A stretch of 64,000 nt of DNA from Paenibacillus bouchesdurhonensis (GCF_900155685.1 NZ_LT732548.1:2972887-3036886), one strand, 5' to 3'. Positions 24,959 to 34,233 are shown, counted from the first letter of the stretch. The notes: a model not told the origin generated them from the sequence alone. Numbers and translations are program-made.

Positions 24959-26062
24959 ATGTTTGTCATAATAGGTATTATCGCACTTCTTGTTTACGGC
25001 TTGCTGGTATTTTACGTTAGCCGCAGCTGTTGGAGCTGGATGCGGGGAAAAACGCCCGTCTGGTTCAAATATGTATACATAGCTCTCATCGTGGTTTTGT
25101 CCATTTCCTTTCTCTTAGGCAGAATAGGAGAGGGACTGGTGATGTTCCAAATCCTCGGTGCGTATTGGATGGCTGTATTTTGCTTACTGCTTCTCGTTCT
25201 GCCGATTGTCCATATCAGCTTGTGGCTGCTGCGGCTGACCAAGCTTTCGCGAACTGCGGCCCAAAAAGGGGCAGGGCTGCTCGTCTTGGTCACGCTATTA
25301 ACGGCTATCGCTTACGGCACCTTTAATGCTTATAGTCCGGTTGTCCGGCAATATCGTGTGGAAATTGCGAAGCCCAATCCGTCTGCCCCGCAAATGAACA
25401 TCGTTATGGCCGCGGACATGCATTTTGGGCAATTATCAGGGAGACAACATGCGATGCGACTTGTAGAGCAAATTAATTCGCTGAAGCCTGATATCGTATT
25501 ATTTCCGGGCGATATCGTGGACGACGATCTTCGTCCTTATGAAGAGAAGGGGATCGATGATATTCTAAGCAGTATTTCGGCCCGATATGGTGTCTATGCC
25601 ACCCTGGGCAACCATGATCGCTACAGCGGGCAAATGGATCACTTTATCGAGGTGATTGAGCAGGGGAACATGACCGTTCTTTATGATGAAGCCATTACGA
25701 TTGACGATAGCTTCACGCTTATTGGTCGCAAGGATCGGATTGATCGGGAGCGAGCTCCCCTAAACGAGCTTGTTGCAGGGCTAGATGCTTCGAAGCCGCT
25801 TCTATTGCTGGATCATCAACCCTATGATTTGGATGTCGCCGAGCGGGAAGGGATCGACCTGATGCTGTCGGGACATACCCACCGCGGACAGATCGCGCCA
25901 GCCCATCTCATTACGGGAATGTTATTCGAGAATGATTGGGGATATTTGCAGAAGGGAAGCCTGCATTCTATCGTAACCTCCGGCTTTGGCTTCTGGGGTC
26001 CGCCAATCCGGATTGGCAGCCGATCTGAAATCGTCCAAATACAGGTAATCTTCTCGGAATAA
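24959..26062 (+). CDS. Membrane metallophosphoesterase
   Basis: 367 residues. The first 120 hold four predicted membrane segments. The C-terminal domain is a calcineurin-like phosphoesterase with the full metal-binding series: ADMHFG, FPGDIVDDD, TLGNHDRYSG, LLDHQP and LSGHTHRGQ. Related proteins (YkuE/YaeI type) act at the membrane and hydrolyse phosphodiesters such as lipid A precursors or other phospholipids; the substrate here is unknown. AAGGGAG lies before the ATG, and TATAAT at 24927-24932 is a likely -10 box. A terminator at 26178 follows. Confidence 0.88.
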   Translation: MFVIIGIIALLVYGLLVFYVSRSCWSWMRGKTPVWFKYVYIALIVVLSISFLLGRIGEGLVMFQILGAYWMAVFCLLLLVLPIVHISLWLLRLTKLSRTAAQKGAGLLVLVTLLTAIAYGTFNAYSPVVRQYRVEIAKPNPSAPQMNIVMAADMHFGQLSGRQHAMRLVEQINSLKPDIVLFPGDIVDDDLRPYEEKGIDDILSSISARYGVYATLGNHDRYSGQMDHFIEVIEQGNMTVLYDEAITIDDSFTLIGRKDRIDRERAPLNELVAGLDASKPLLLLDHQPYDLDVAEREGIDLMLSGHTHRGQIAPAHLITGMLFENDWGYLQKGSLHSIVTSGFGFWGPPIRIGSRSEIVQIQVIFSE

Positions 26063-26177
26063 CAAATATAAAAGCTGCCGGGAATCTCGGCAAGAATATC
26101 CTATAGTAAGTTCATGAACTGTAACTTCGCTATCAGCAGCTTCGCCAATTGAGCTCCCTAGGGGTTTATAATGTGGA
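26063..26177. other. Spacer after the metallophosphoesterase
   Basis: A short imperfect hairpin (TGCCG and CGGCA arms near 26077-26092) follows the stop but lacks a T-run. No gene is seen; the real terminator is at 26178. Confidence 0.5.
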
Positions 26178-26202
26178 GCCTTGCCGACGGCGAGGTTTTT
26201 TT
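26178..26202 (+). terminator. Rho-independent terminator
   Basis: Arms CCTTGCC and GGCGAGG (one G-U pair) with a three-base loop are followed by seven T. It closes the metallophosphoesterase transcript. Confidence 0.75.
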
Positions 26203-26351
26203 ACTGTGAATGGGTAAAATATAGTAGGCAAAAGATGTGTGGGATTTAGATCGCTGGAAGCAAGGGATTAACAACATGTAAGGCTGATGCATGAACAACT
26301 AAGGTTTACTTACTATAAAAAATAAAGTATATTATTAAAAGTGTATATAAA

Positions 26352-26370
26352 GCGGACAATAATTATCCGC
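26352..26370. promoter_or_regulatory. Imperfect 19-base palindrome, candidate Rrf2 operator
   Basis: GCGGA and TCCGC arms flank an AAT-A-ATT core with one mismatched pair. It lies 40 bases upstream of the Rrf2 gene in the expected operator position for an autoregulated repressor. The AT-rich run just upstream would hold the promoter. Confidence 0.55.
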
Positions 26371-26410
26371 GTTGTATGTATAAGATTAACCAAAGGCGCG
26401 TGAAGTATAA

Positions 26411-26893
26411 ATGCATATGAAAACAGGCGTTGAACAATCCGTGTATGCAATTTTTCTACTCAGCCTGCTGCCTGACAGGGCGGTGCTGCCAGGGGAAGCG
26501 ATCAGTCAGCAATTGGGAGCTTCGGCCAGCTATTTTCAAAAGTTATTGAGGAAATTGGTCAGTGCTGATCTCATTACATCCGTACCCGGTGTTAAGGGCG
26601 GCTTCAAGCTGAAAAAGAAACTGGAGGATATCCGGATTTACGATGTGTATCTCGCAATAGAGGGACAACAGACGCTGTATTCCTCAAGCGGAACGTTGAA
26701 CGATATGCTGGAATTGCAGGAGGAAGATCAATGCTGCTTATTGACCGATTTGATGCAGGAGGCTGAAACGGCCTGGAAGTTGGTTCTGAAGAAGGCCACC
26801 CTGGATGATTTAGCTATGGAAATGCAGGAGGAGCGCTTTAAGAATAGACTTGAATGTTTGCAAGCATGGGTACAGGAAAAAATGGTTATATAG
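26411..26893 (+). CDS. Rrf2-family transcriptional regulator
   Basis: 160 residues. The winged helix is of the Rrf2 type: QLGASASYFQKLLRKL as recognition region and SVPGVKGGFKL as the wing. The protein lacks the three spaced cysteines of the iron-sulfur sensors; instead a CC pair occurs near residue 98. It may sense thiol or electrophile stress by disulfide formation, as in YwnA/HypR-like members; this is inference. It probably controls itself and the oxidoreductase 38 bases downstream. The start could be either of two close ATG codons (26411 or 26417), and the ribosome binding site is weak. Confidence 0.88.
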   Translation: MHMKTGVEQSVYAIFLLSLLPDRAVLPGEAISQQLGASASYFQKLLRKLVSADLITSVPGVKGGFKLKKKLEDIRIYDVYLAIEGQQTLYSSSGTLNDMLELQEEDQCCLLTDLMQEAETAWKLVLKKATLDDLAMEMQEERFKNRLECLQAWVQEKMVI

Positions 26894-26931
26894 CTAGGGA
26901 AGCATCACTACATGCGAAGGAAGGGATACTA

Positions 26932-27951
26932 ATGAGCCATCATCATAAAAAAGTTAACGAAGTTTCATATTCTGTACTTGATCTTGTGCCGATCACTAGA
27001 GGAGGTTCTCCGACCCAGTCTTTCAAAAATAGCCTGGATTTGGCTCAGCATGCTGAGAAGTGGGGCTACCGGCGGTATTGGCTCGCGGAGCATCATAATA
27101 TGCCGGGGATCGGCAGTTCGGCGACTTCGGTCGTTATTGGATATATCGCTGGCGGGACAAACACGATCAGGGTTGGTTCGGGAGGGATCATGCTGCCCAA
27201 CCATTCGCCGCTCGTCATCGCGGAGCAATTTGGTACGCTTGAGGCTATGTACCCCGGCCGTATCGACCTTGGCTTAGGTCGTGCTCCGGGAAGCGATCAG
27301 AGTACGATGCTGGCTTTGCGGCGCGATCCGCGAGCGAATGGACATGATTTTCCGGATCAGCTGCAGCAGCTGCGAAACTATTTGGATGAGGATTCACGTC
27401 ATAATCGCGTGAGAGCCATTCCCGGCGAAGGCCAAGATATTCCAATCTGGCTGCTCGGCTCCAGCGGCTTCAGTTCGGCCTTAGCAGCAAAGCTAGGATT
27501 GCCATTTGCGTTCGCCAGCCATTTCGCCCCAGAGCTTACAGTTCCGGCGTTAACGCAGTATAAATCCCAGTTCCAACCTTCCCATGTGCTGGATAAGCCC
27601 CTTGCAATGGCAGGGATCAATGTGTTCGCGGCTGACACGACGGAAGAGGCACAGTATCTCGCAACATCATTCCAACAACAGTTCCTTAGCTTGATCCGCA
27701 ACCACCCTGGACAAATTCCGCCGCCAGTCGAAAGCATGGAGAACATTTGGACGGAGTACGAGAAGGCTTTGGTCATGAAGCAGCTCAAAGCGTCGATTAT
27801 AGGCAATCCTGATGAGGTGAGGGAGCAGCTTCAAGCGTTCTTGGATAATACGGGAGCGGACGAGATCATTATTAATACGACGATGTATGATCATAAAGCA
27901 CGTGTTCGTTCTTACGAGCTCGTTGCTGAAATTACTGGTATGAAAAGCTGA
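26932..27951 (+). CDS. LLM-class flavin-dependent oxidoreductase (luciferase-like)
   Basis: 339 residues. The family signatures are visible: RYWLAEHHNMPGI near residue 55, RVGSGGIMLPNHSPL near 85, and LGLGRAPGSDQ near 115. These belong to the YwcH/YhbW-type group of bacterial luciferase-like flavin monooxygenases; the substrate is unknown. The ATG at 26932 has GGAAGGGA just upstream; the frame is open to 26854 but overlaps the Rrf2 gene there. It forms a two-gene unit with the regulator and is followed by a terminator at 28091. Confidence 0.88.
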   Translation: MSHHHKKVNEVSYSVLDLVPITRGGSPTQSFKNSLDLAQHAEKWGYRRYWLAEHHNMPGIGSSATSVVIGYIAGGTNTIRVGSGGIMLPNHSPLVIAEQFGTLEAMYPGRIDLGLGRAPGSDQSTMLALRRDPRANGHDFPDQLQQLRNYLDEDSRHNRVRAIPGEGQDIPIWLLGSSGFSSALAAKLGLPFAFASHFAPELTVPALTQYKSQFQPSHVLDKPLAMAGINVFAADTTEEAQYLATSFQQQFLSLIRNHPGQIPPPVESMENIWTEYEKALVMKQLKASIIGNPDEVREQLQAFLDNTGADEIIINTTMYDHKARVRSYELVAEITGMKS

Positions 27952-28090
27952 GGCGACAAATTGGTTACGTAACAATAATTATGTAAACTTAATGGGCTGT
28001 AGCAATGAATAATAGAAATCAATCCCTTTTTATGATTAAACAGAACTGAACGCATTTACTTAATGATATGAATTAATTAATGCGAGTAGG

Positions 28091-28129
28091 CAGGCTTCCA
28101 AAGGTCAGAACCTTGTGGAAGCCTGTTTT
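28091..28129 (+). terminator. Rho-independent terminator
   Basis: A long stem, CAGGCTTCCA pairing with TGGAAGCCTG, with an inner AAGGT/ACCTT stem, is followed by TTTT. It lies 140 bases after the luciferase-like gene. Confidence 0.75.
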
Positions 28130-28185
28130 GCTGCCAAGAAAAAGGGCTGTTATACACGGTTTCAATAGAATAGACAATTTAAGTT

Positions 28186-28246
28186 TTGACTTACCAGGAA
28201 TTCGCATATATAATAGCTAACAGACTTACAATGATAATCATTATCA
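28186..28246 (+). promoter_or_regulatory. Sigma-A promoter with Fur box
   Basis: TTGACT (28186-28191) and TATAAT (28209-28214) have an ideal 17-base spacer. A near-perfect Fur box, with TGATAATCATTATCA at 28232-28246, covers the expected start point. Iron-loaded Fur would block transcription of the siderophore uptake genes downstream. Confidence 0.9.
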
Positions 28247-28290
28247 GTTAGTTGAGGGTTAAGTTATTATTTGAATTCTAGGGGGACATA

Positions 28291-29316
28291 ATGATGCACA
28301 GAAGATTATTGAACGTTTTAATGGTTATTGTTGTCATACTAGTTATGGCGGGCTGCGGAGCCAATCAAACAGGCAGTCCAGCAACGAATGGCAGCCCTGC
28401 CGGCAATGCAGCCGGCTCTAATACAAGCAGCGAATCGGCGGACGAGCCTATTGTAGTGAAAGACGCTAAAGGCGAATTTAAACTGGATAAGCCAGCACAA
28501 AAGATTGTCGTGTTGGAGTGGACATTCACCGAAGATATTATTGCACTTGGTATGCAGCCAGTGGGGAATGCCGATAACGAAAACTATAAACTCTACGTGA
28601 CTTCCGAAGCGCCGCTCGATGAAAGCGTAACGGATGTAGGTTTACGCGCCGAGCCAAATTTGGAAACGATCGCTGCATTGCAACCGGATTTGATTATTGG
28701 AAATACAAGAAGTCACGAAGCGATTTATGAACAATTGCAAGGTATTGCACCGACACTGATTTTCGACTTGTATCCGCAAGAAGGTGAAGGCGATCAATAC
28801 ATGCTCATGGAGGAAACTTTTAAAACAATTGCAGCAGCCGTCGGAAAAACTGCGGAAGCAGATAAAGTTCTTGCGGACTTGGATGCACATTACGCGGATG
28901 CAAAAGAGAAGCTAGCTGCAGCAGGAAAAGATGGCTTCAATTACGTGTTGACACAAGCCTATAGCTACCAGAATGCAGCGACGCTGCGACTTTTTACAGA
29001 TAATTCACTGGCTGTACAAACGCTGGAACGGATTGGAATGAAAAATGACTGGACGCCTGAGAAATTCGAGCATTTTGGATTCAGCTCATCGACAGTTGAG
29101 GCGTTGCCGGCAGTTCAGGATACGAATCTGATTTACATCGTTCAGGAAGATGATGATATTTTCTCGAATGAGCTCAAAGATAATTCCGTATGGAATGGCC
29201 TAACCTTTGTCAAGGAGAATCGTACCTTCGCATTGGACAGTACAACATGGGTGTTTGGCGGTCCTATCTCCTCCAAAGTGCTGGTGGATGAAGTTGTATC
29301 AACGCTAACGAAATGA
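28291..29316 (+). CDS. Iron-siderophore ABC transporter substrate-binding lipoprotein
   Basis: 341 residues. A signal peptide ends in a lipobox (VMAGC, Cys22), followed by a low-complexity Ser/Asn/Gly linker to residue 50. The rest is a FecB/FhuD-type periplasmic binding fold, with VVLEWTFTEDIIALG and ETIAALQPDLIIG typical of siderophore-binding proteins. It should capture a ferric siderophore (hydroxamate or citrate type) on the outer face of the membrane and deliver it to the permease downstream. The Fur box at 28232 makes it iron-repressed. The stop overlaps the permease start by four bases. Confidence 0.92.
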   Translation: MMHRRLLNVLMVIVVILVMAGCGANQTGSPATNGSPAGNAAGSNTSSESADEPIVVKDAKGEFKLDKPAQKIVVLEWTFTEDIIALGMQPVGNADNENYKLYVTSEAPLDESVTDVGLRAEPNLETIAALQPDLIIGNTRSHEAIYEQLQGIAPTLIFDLYPQEGEGDQYMLMEETFKTIAAAVGKTAEADKVLADLDAHYADAKEKLAAAGKDGFNYVLTQAYSYQNAATLRLFTDNSLAVQTLERIGMKNDWTPEKFEHFGFSSSTVEALPAVQDTNLIYIVQEDDDIFSNELKDNSVWNGLTFVKENRTFALDSTTWVFGGPISSKVLVDEVVSTLTK

Positions 29317-31382
29317 GTGTTATGATGAAGCAAATCAACAGGAAGCAAGCGAAATTTAGAACGAGCTGGCAGTTAATTGCAATATTTGGGGGCGGCGTAG
29401 CCGTCCTCTTCGTTCTGTCTATACTTAGCCTTGGATTCGGGGAGGCTGAGATTCCAGCAGCCATTGTAATGGACGGTTTGCTGAACCGCCGAGATGTGAT
29501 GGAACATAATTTACTGTGGGATATTCGTATGCCGCGCACGATTATTGGGCTTTTATCCGGTGCTGCACTTGCCGCGGCTGGCGCTCTGCTGCAAACGATT
29601 ACGAGAAATCCGCTTGCTGCATCAGATACGCTAGGGATTAATGCCGGAGCTTACTTTATGGTGGTTCTCGGCATGGTTGCATTCCCTGCTGTACAACAAC
29701 AATTCCCATTTCTGCTTGCTGCTGCAGGAGGACTGCTGGCAGCTCTCGCTGCTTATATGCTAAGCGGGGGCAAAGGCGCCACGCCTGTAAGGCTTGCACT
29801 GTCAGGCATGATCGTGTCAATGGTGCTTGGCGCATTTACATCGGCCCTACATATTTTTAATAGTACCAAAACGCAAAATTTATTCTTATGGGGCTCGGGT
29901 TCTTTGATTCAGTTAAATTGGGACGGTGTACAGTTTTCCTGGCCTTTTATTTTGGCTTTGCTAGCGGGAGCTATGTTCGCAGGTCGGCAATTCGATACGC
30001 TGGAGCTTGATGAATCCACCGCCCGTTCACTTGGGCAGCGGGTAGATCTAACACGGGCAATAGGTCTTGGGATGTCCGTATTGATGGCTGCAATCGTAGT
30101 AAGTGTGGTCGGACCTATCGGTTTTGTCGGTCTGGTCGCACCACACCTTGTCCGACTTAGCGGTATCCGTAAGCACAGCTTCCTTATCCCCGCAAGCGCA
30201 CTGTGGGGAGCGATTCTGATTACTGCCGCAGATACGCTTGCACGAATGGTAAGGAGTAGTGTGGGGGAGATGCCGATCGGCGCCGTAATGGCAATCATTG
30301 GCGGCCCATGGCTTATTTGGCTGGTTCTCACCAAGGTGAGAAATATATCAGGATCTGGGAGCGGGCAGTCATCGATGAGTATAGGAGGCGCCGCACTGCG
30401 CATGCGTTTTGCTCCGACGGCGATAAGCATAGCATTAATTCTCCTTGCTACCATCGTAATAAGCTTATCCTTTGGTGGAACGAGAATACCGTTAAGCGAA
30501 CTATTGGGCAGCGTTGCAGGCGCCAGCGATTCATCGTATTCCGTCCTGCTTAATTTACGGCTTCCGCGTACGCTAGTTGCTGCTTTAGGGGGGATTGCGC
30601 TCGCGATTAGCGGTGTTCTAATTCAAAGCGCTGTTCGAAACCCATTGGCTGATGCTTCTATCATCGGTGTAACCACAGGCGCTGGATTTGGTGCAATGAT
30701 CGTGCTTGTAGCCTTGCCCACTCTGACGATAGTTGCTCTTCCATTTGCAGCTATGGCGGGTGGAATCATAGCCGCCGCCTTTGTGTTCTCTCTAGCCTGG
30801 CGTAAATCCTTAAATCCATCCGTGCTCATTTTGCTTGGGATTGCTGTATCGGCTATTGGGTCTGCGGGCATTCAGGTCATGATTATTAAAGCAAGTCTCT
30901 GGAATACAAGTGCCTATATTTGGTTGACGGGTTCGACCTATGGACGAAGCTGGCCTCAGTTTTACACCCTATTTATATTTTTGCTGATCCTTGTTCCGAT
31001 AGCTTATTATTTGGCACGAAAGTTTGACTTATTGGCATTTGGCGATGAAAGTTCAATTGGGTTTGGTTTGCCGATTCGGGGAACCCGTCTGGCGGCAATG
31101 ATTCTTGGCGTTTTACTTGCATCGGCAGCCGTTGCCAGCGTAGGGACGATTGGTTTTCTCGGTCTCATGGCACCACATGTTGTACGGATGATGATTGGGC
31201 ATCATACGAGACGATCTATTATTCTATCTGGACTGCTTGGTGGTTTACTGCTAGTTCTAGCCGACACGATCGGAAGGACGATGATGGCTCCGAAAGAAAT
31301 TCCGTCTGGTCTGATCATTATGCTGATTGGAGCACCTTATTTCTTGTTTTTGATGTATCGCTCGATGCAGAAGAGAGGGTAG
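29313..31382 (+). CDS. Double-length FecCD/FhuB-type siderophore permease
   Basis: 689 residues, twice the length of a single FecCD permease. Two homologous halves (about 20-345 and 365-689) each carry the FecCD signature: RMPRTIIGLLSGAALAAAG in the first and RLPRTLVAALGGIALAISG in the second. Each half also has a VGPIGFVGLVAPH or VGTIGFLGLMAPH coupling-loop motif that contacts the ATPase. The fused form serves as a complete membrane channel, like FhuB. No ATPase gene follows, so it must share an ATPase encoded elsewhere. It is coupled to the binding protein by an ATGA overlap. Confidence 0.92.
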   Translation: MSVMMKQINRKQAKFRTSWQLIAIFGGGVAVLFVLSILSLGFGEAEIPAAIVMDGLLNRRDVMEHNLLWDIRMPRTIIGLLSGAALAAAGALLQTITRNPLAASDTLGINAGAYFMVVLGMVAFPAVQQQFPFLLAAAGGLLAALAAYMLSGGKGATPVRLALSGMIVSMVLGAFTSALHIFNSTKTQNLFLWGSGSLIQLNWDGVQFSWPFILALLAGAMFAGRQFDTLELDESTARSLGQRVDLTRAIGLGMSVLMAAIVVSVVGPIGFVGLVAPHLVRLSGIRKHSFLIPASALWGAILITAADTLARMVRSSVGEMPIGAVMAIIGGPWLIWLVLTKVRNISGSGSGQSSMSIGGAALRMRFAPTAISIALILLATIVISLSFGGTRIPLSELLGSVAGASDSSYSVLLNLRLPRTLVAALGGIALAISGVLIQSAVRNPLADASIIGVTTGAGFGAMIVLVALPTLTIVALPFAAMAGGIIAAAFVFSLAWRKSLNPSVLILLGIAVSAIGSAGIQVMIIKASLWNTSAYIWLTGSTYGRSWPQFYTLFIFLLILVPIAYYLARKFDLLAFGDESSIGFGLPIRGTRLAAMILGVLLASAAVASVGTIGFLGLMAPHVVRMMIGHHTRRSIILSGLLGGLLLVLADTIGRTMMAPKEIPSGLIIMLIGAPYFLFLMYRSMQKRG

Positions 31383-31437
31383 CCTCCTATAAAATCGAAA
31401 TTCAATCCATGTCAATGGAAAAACAGGATACTTATCA

Positions 31438-31463
31438 AAGCTGTCGAGAAATCTCGGCAGCTT
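31438..31463 (+). terminator. Hairpin after the siderophore permease
   Basis: Arms AAGCTGTCGAG and CTCGGCAGCTT with a four-base loop are followed by ATTTAATTA rather than a clean T-run. It probably ends the uptake operon, but as a weaker terminator. Confidence 0.6.
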
Positions 31464-31655
31464 ATTTAATTATAAATTTCTTCTTCAGTCATCATCAGAA
31501 AAAGAAATTAAAAAGCAGGGAAAACTATGCTATAATAAGTACGCCAAACACGTATTTTGCGCACTTTTGTTTTAAAACGATTTGTTTCTTTAAAGCTTGC
31601 CAGTTTGTCTAGCAAAATCACCGCCAAAATATACTAAAAACAGGAAATCGCATGA

Positions 31656-32588
31656 ATGATAAGAGGGATTGCATTGACTACTAAATATTACATAGAAGAA
31701 ATTTATTCAGAACCGCTTCAAGCATTTACGATTTGGATGAAGCAATCGGGATACACGGAAGCGACGAGAAAAGAATACCTAAGAGAAATATATGGTTATT
31801 TATTCTCTTTAGATGAACTGCCGGTACAGCAAGCGGGGAAATTAAATGTCGTTAGCTTTCTGGTATCTAAACAAAAATCGGCTGGCGACAAGACGAGGAA
31901 TCGGACGCTATCCGCAATTCGTTCGTTTTATGCGTCCTTGATCGATTTTGAACTGGCTACGAGAAACCCTGCATTAGAGGTCAAGAAATCGAAAACGGAG
32001 AAAAATAAAATTCCAGTCTATTTAGAGGAGCAGGAGCTCAAGAAGGTACTCCATTATGTCAACGGTCGTTACAGGGATAGAAATTTAGCTATTTTCCTGT
32101 TAATGGGGTACTGCGGCTTGCGGGTGGGCGAGGTTCACCGCATGAATCTGTCTCATTTCAAAAGAGATAAGGGGACGCTAGAAGTGCTAGGCAAAGGGAG
32201 GAAATGGAATGAGATTCCGTTGCCTGAGTTAGTCGTAGATTATCTCGCGAAAGTAGAGGAAGGGCGCATTCAGCCTTATAGCGTGAAAGAGGAGGCCTTC
32301 TTCGTATCCCAGAAGGGAAGACGACTATCAATTCGTCAAATTCAGAAAATTGCTGCGGAGGTATTTAACGCCTTCAAGCAGGATCATCCGCAGATGTCCG
32401 ATATGAAATTATCCTGCCACAAGCTAAGACACTCCTTTGCCACGATGCTGCTGAGCAATAATGTTGATATTCGTGTCGTAAAGGAACTGCTCGGTCACGC
32501 CTCCATCGAAACGACGATGATCTATACGCATATCAATGATGAGCAAAAGCGCAGCGCCATGACAACAATTGAGGTACCGAAGTTGTGA
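31656..32588 (+). CDS. XerC/XerD-like tyrosine recombinase
   Basis: Up to 310 residues. A SAM-like N-terminal core-binding domain (20-110) precedes the catalytic domain. The active-site set is present: Arg in GLRVGEV, His and Arg in HKLRHSF, the late His in LLGHASIE and the tyrosine in MIYTH. It resembles chromosomal XerC/CodV-type proteins more than phage integrases. It is a lone gene with no attachment site or phage genes nearby. Two starts are possible: ATG at 31656 (AGGAAA upstream) or TTG at 31674, which has AGAGGG correctly spaced. Confidence 0.87.
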   Translation: MIRGIALTTKYYIEEIYSEPLQAFTIWMKQSGYTEATRKEYLREIYGYLFSLDELPVQQAGKLNVVSFLVSKQKSAGDKTRNRTLSAIRSFYASLIDFELATRNPALEVKKSKTEKNKIPVYLEEQELKKVLHYVNGRYRDRNLAIFLLMGYCGLRVGEVHRMNLSHFKRDKGTLEVLGKGRKWNEIPLPELVVDYLAKVEEGRIQPYSVKEEAFFVSQKGRRLSIRQIQKIAAEVFNAFKQDHPQMSDMKLSCHKLRHSFATMLLSNNVDIRVVKELLGHASIETTMIYTHINDEQKRSAMTTIEVPKL

Positions 32589-32631
32589 GAGGGATTCAGC
32601 ATGAGCACAAGCTATAAAGCTCCAAACGACA

Positions 32632-32657
32632 AAAATCCCACGCAGCGTGGGATTTTT
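32632..32657. terminator. Bidirectional rho-independent terminator
   Basis: AAAAATCCCACGC and GCGTGGGATTTTT form a near-perfect stem, with an A-run on one side and a T-run on the other. It separates the convergent recombinase and DUF3231 genes and can serve both. Confidence 0.88.
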
Positions 32658-32672
32658 AAATTCGTCGTATTT

Positions 32673-33185
32673 TTATTCTTCAACAGGTCTTTTTACTTGG
32701 AGAGGAGGGGGGATCAACCAGCCCTTTTCTTTGTTCATTTGAAGAATTCGCAAGCCCAAGGCAGCTTTAGTAAGGTGATATTTGCCAAATAATGCGCCTA
32801 TATCTTCTCTTATGGATTGCCCCATGACCGAACTGCATGCCGTAAGAGCAAGTGCGTTTTCGGCCGCAATTTTCGCTGCGATCTCGGGATCTGTAAACCT
32901 TGCTCCGGCTGGGATATCCTCTAGCTTAACTGGGGGTCTTTCCGGCAATACAGGTGCGGGTGCAATGCCATTATCGGTAAGCAAGGTATCGCATTCTTTA
33001 ATCTCTAACTTAGCCTGTTCAATCAGAGCTTCGAGGATTTTTTTCAGATCCTGGTCACCAGCATGGTTGAGGAATGCCTGGTAACAAGAAACCGTGCCCT
33101 TAGCAACCATGGATGCTTGCCATACGCTGAAGATTTCGCCATAATGCATAGGTTCGTCTTTTGGATTACCGCTTAAAATACCCAT
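32673..33185 (-). CDS. DUF3231 family protein
   Basis: 170 residues matching the DUF3231 family of spore-formers: an N-terminal GNPKDEPMHYGE segment, a helical NHAGDQDLKKIL repeat, the central LEDIPAGARFTDPEIA motif, then ACSSVMGQSIRED and NKEKGWLIPPP at the end. Family members are four-helix bundles related to ferritin-like or CotF-like proteins; no reaction is established. AAAGGAGAGAG precedes the ATG on the minus strand, with TATAAT (33207-33212) just upstream. It stands alone. Confidence 0.85.
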   Translation of the reverse strand: MGILSGNPKDEPMHYGEIFSVWQASMVAKGTVSCYQAFLNHAGDQDLKKILEALIEQAKLEIKECDTLLTDNGIAPAPVLPERPPVKLEDIPAGARFTDPEIAAKIAAENALALTACSSVMGQSIREDIGALFGKYHLTKAALGLRILQMNKEKGWLIPPPLQVKRPVEE

Positions 33186-33463
33186 GTAGTTATTCTCTCT
33201 CCTTTTATTATATTCTCCGTCATTATTTACTTATTGCTTATGATTTATGCTGTCTTACCTGAGATAAAGTAATCTCATCTATAGGTAATTTCCGCCTGGC
33301 TCCTACGCGAATTGTTAAAATCTCTAACGGCTAAACGCCAAGCCGCAACGGAGGAGAATTGCAGGTCGTAGCACCGCCTGAAGGATTTCCTTTGCGAACT
33401 TGCCTGAACTCCGGAATGAGCATAGCCCAGGTCTCCATGATTTGAATGCGTGAAGTGTTAACT
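33186..33463. other. Intergenic stretch between DUF3231 and the cyclophilin lipoprotein gene
   Basis: Apart from the DUF3231 promoter at its left end I recognise no gene, RNA or repeat. A 63-codon minus-strand frame at its right end runs across the terminator at 33464 and is not convincing. Confidence 0.5.
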
Positions 33464-33507
33464 AAAAAACCTCGTGATCCCATTTGCAGGATTACGAGGT
33501 TTTTTTC
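33464..33507. terminator. Bidirectional rho-independent terminator
   Basis: AACCTCGTGATCC pairs with GGATTACGAGGTT (one G-U) around an eight-base loop, with A-rich and T-rich flanks. It lies 22 bases beyond the stop of the minus-strand cyclophilin gene. Confidence 0.85.
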
Positions 33508-33528
33508 TACGTAGGTTGTCATTTGGTA

Positions 33529-34233
33529 TTATTGCTCAGTAATCTTAATTTCTTTAATCTGAACAGTCTCTGTCGGTGAGCTCGGCTCGCCGGTGAAGGG
33601 GTTGGCTTGAACTGGTGTAGCAGCAATATCTTTAACGACATCCATGCCGTCCGTAACTTTGCCAAAAATGGTGTAATTCGGAGAATTATTTAGGCCGACA
33701 CTATCCTCCCCCGTGCAGATAAAGAATTGGCTGCCATTCGTATTTGGCCCTGCGTTAGCCATGGCTACGATTCCGGGCTCGTACTGATAATTCGTCTGCT
33801 CATCTTCGAATCGGTACCCGGGGCCACCAGCACCGGTTCCCTCCGGGTCACCGGTCTGAATCATGAAAGACTCTATGATGCGGTGGAAGATGACGTCATT
33901 ATAGAAGCCTTGCTTCGACAGAAATACGAAGTTATTGACGGTCTTAGGAGCATCCTTGGCAAAGAGCTCAATAGTAAAGTTTCCCTTCGACGTCGTAAAT
34001 TCCGCGGTGTACGATTTGCTGGTGTCGATCTCCATAGCAGGAGGGTTGTCCCAACTCATGACTTCTTTCTGCGGCTCAGGTTCGGATTCTGGTTCAACCT
34101 GCTCCGCCGTATTTCCAGGCGTTTGATTGTTTGCCGGTTCTTCCTTTGTTTCGCTGTTCTTGCCACAGCCGCTAATTATCAGCATGGCAGAAATCAGCAG
34201 AATAAAGGGTACTAACAATTTCTTTTTTCTCAT
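33529..34233 (-). CDS. Cyclophilin-type peptidyl-prolyl isomerase lipoprotein
   Basis: 234 residues. A signal peptide with lipobox (IISGC, Cys23) is followed by an acidic, Pro/Glu-rich linker (24-65) and a cyclophilin domain (75-230). Catalytic-site motifs FHRII and GSQFFI are present, together with MANAGPNTNGS. It should be anchored to the outer face of the membrane and help fold secreted proteins, or bind proline-containing peptides. It is monocistronic, with a terminator at 33464. Confidence 0.9.
   Translation of the reverse strand: MRKKKLLVPFILLISAMLIISGCGKNSETKEEPANNQTPGNTAEQVEPESEPEPQKEVMSWDNPPAMEIDTSKSYTAEFTTSKGNFTIELFAKDAPKTVNNFVFLSKQGFYNDVIFHRIIESFMIQTGDPEGTGAGGPGYRFEDEQTNYQYEPGIVAMANAGPNTNGSQFFICTGEDSVGLNNSPNYTIFGKVTDGMDVVKDIAATPVQANPFTGEPSSPTETVQIKEIKITEQ

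Noticed and set aside
26854-26931. Longer start for the luciferase-like oxidoreductase
   Set aside because: It would overlap the Rrf2 gene and lacks a ribosome binding site; GGAAGGGA stands before the ATG at 26932.
31656-32588. Recombinase as a prophage or integrative-element integrase
   Set aside because: No att-like repeats, phage genes or excision gene were seen nearby, and the sequence resembles chromosomal XerC/D-like proteins.
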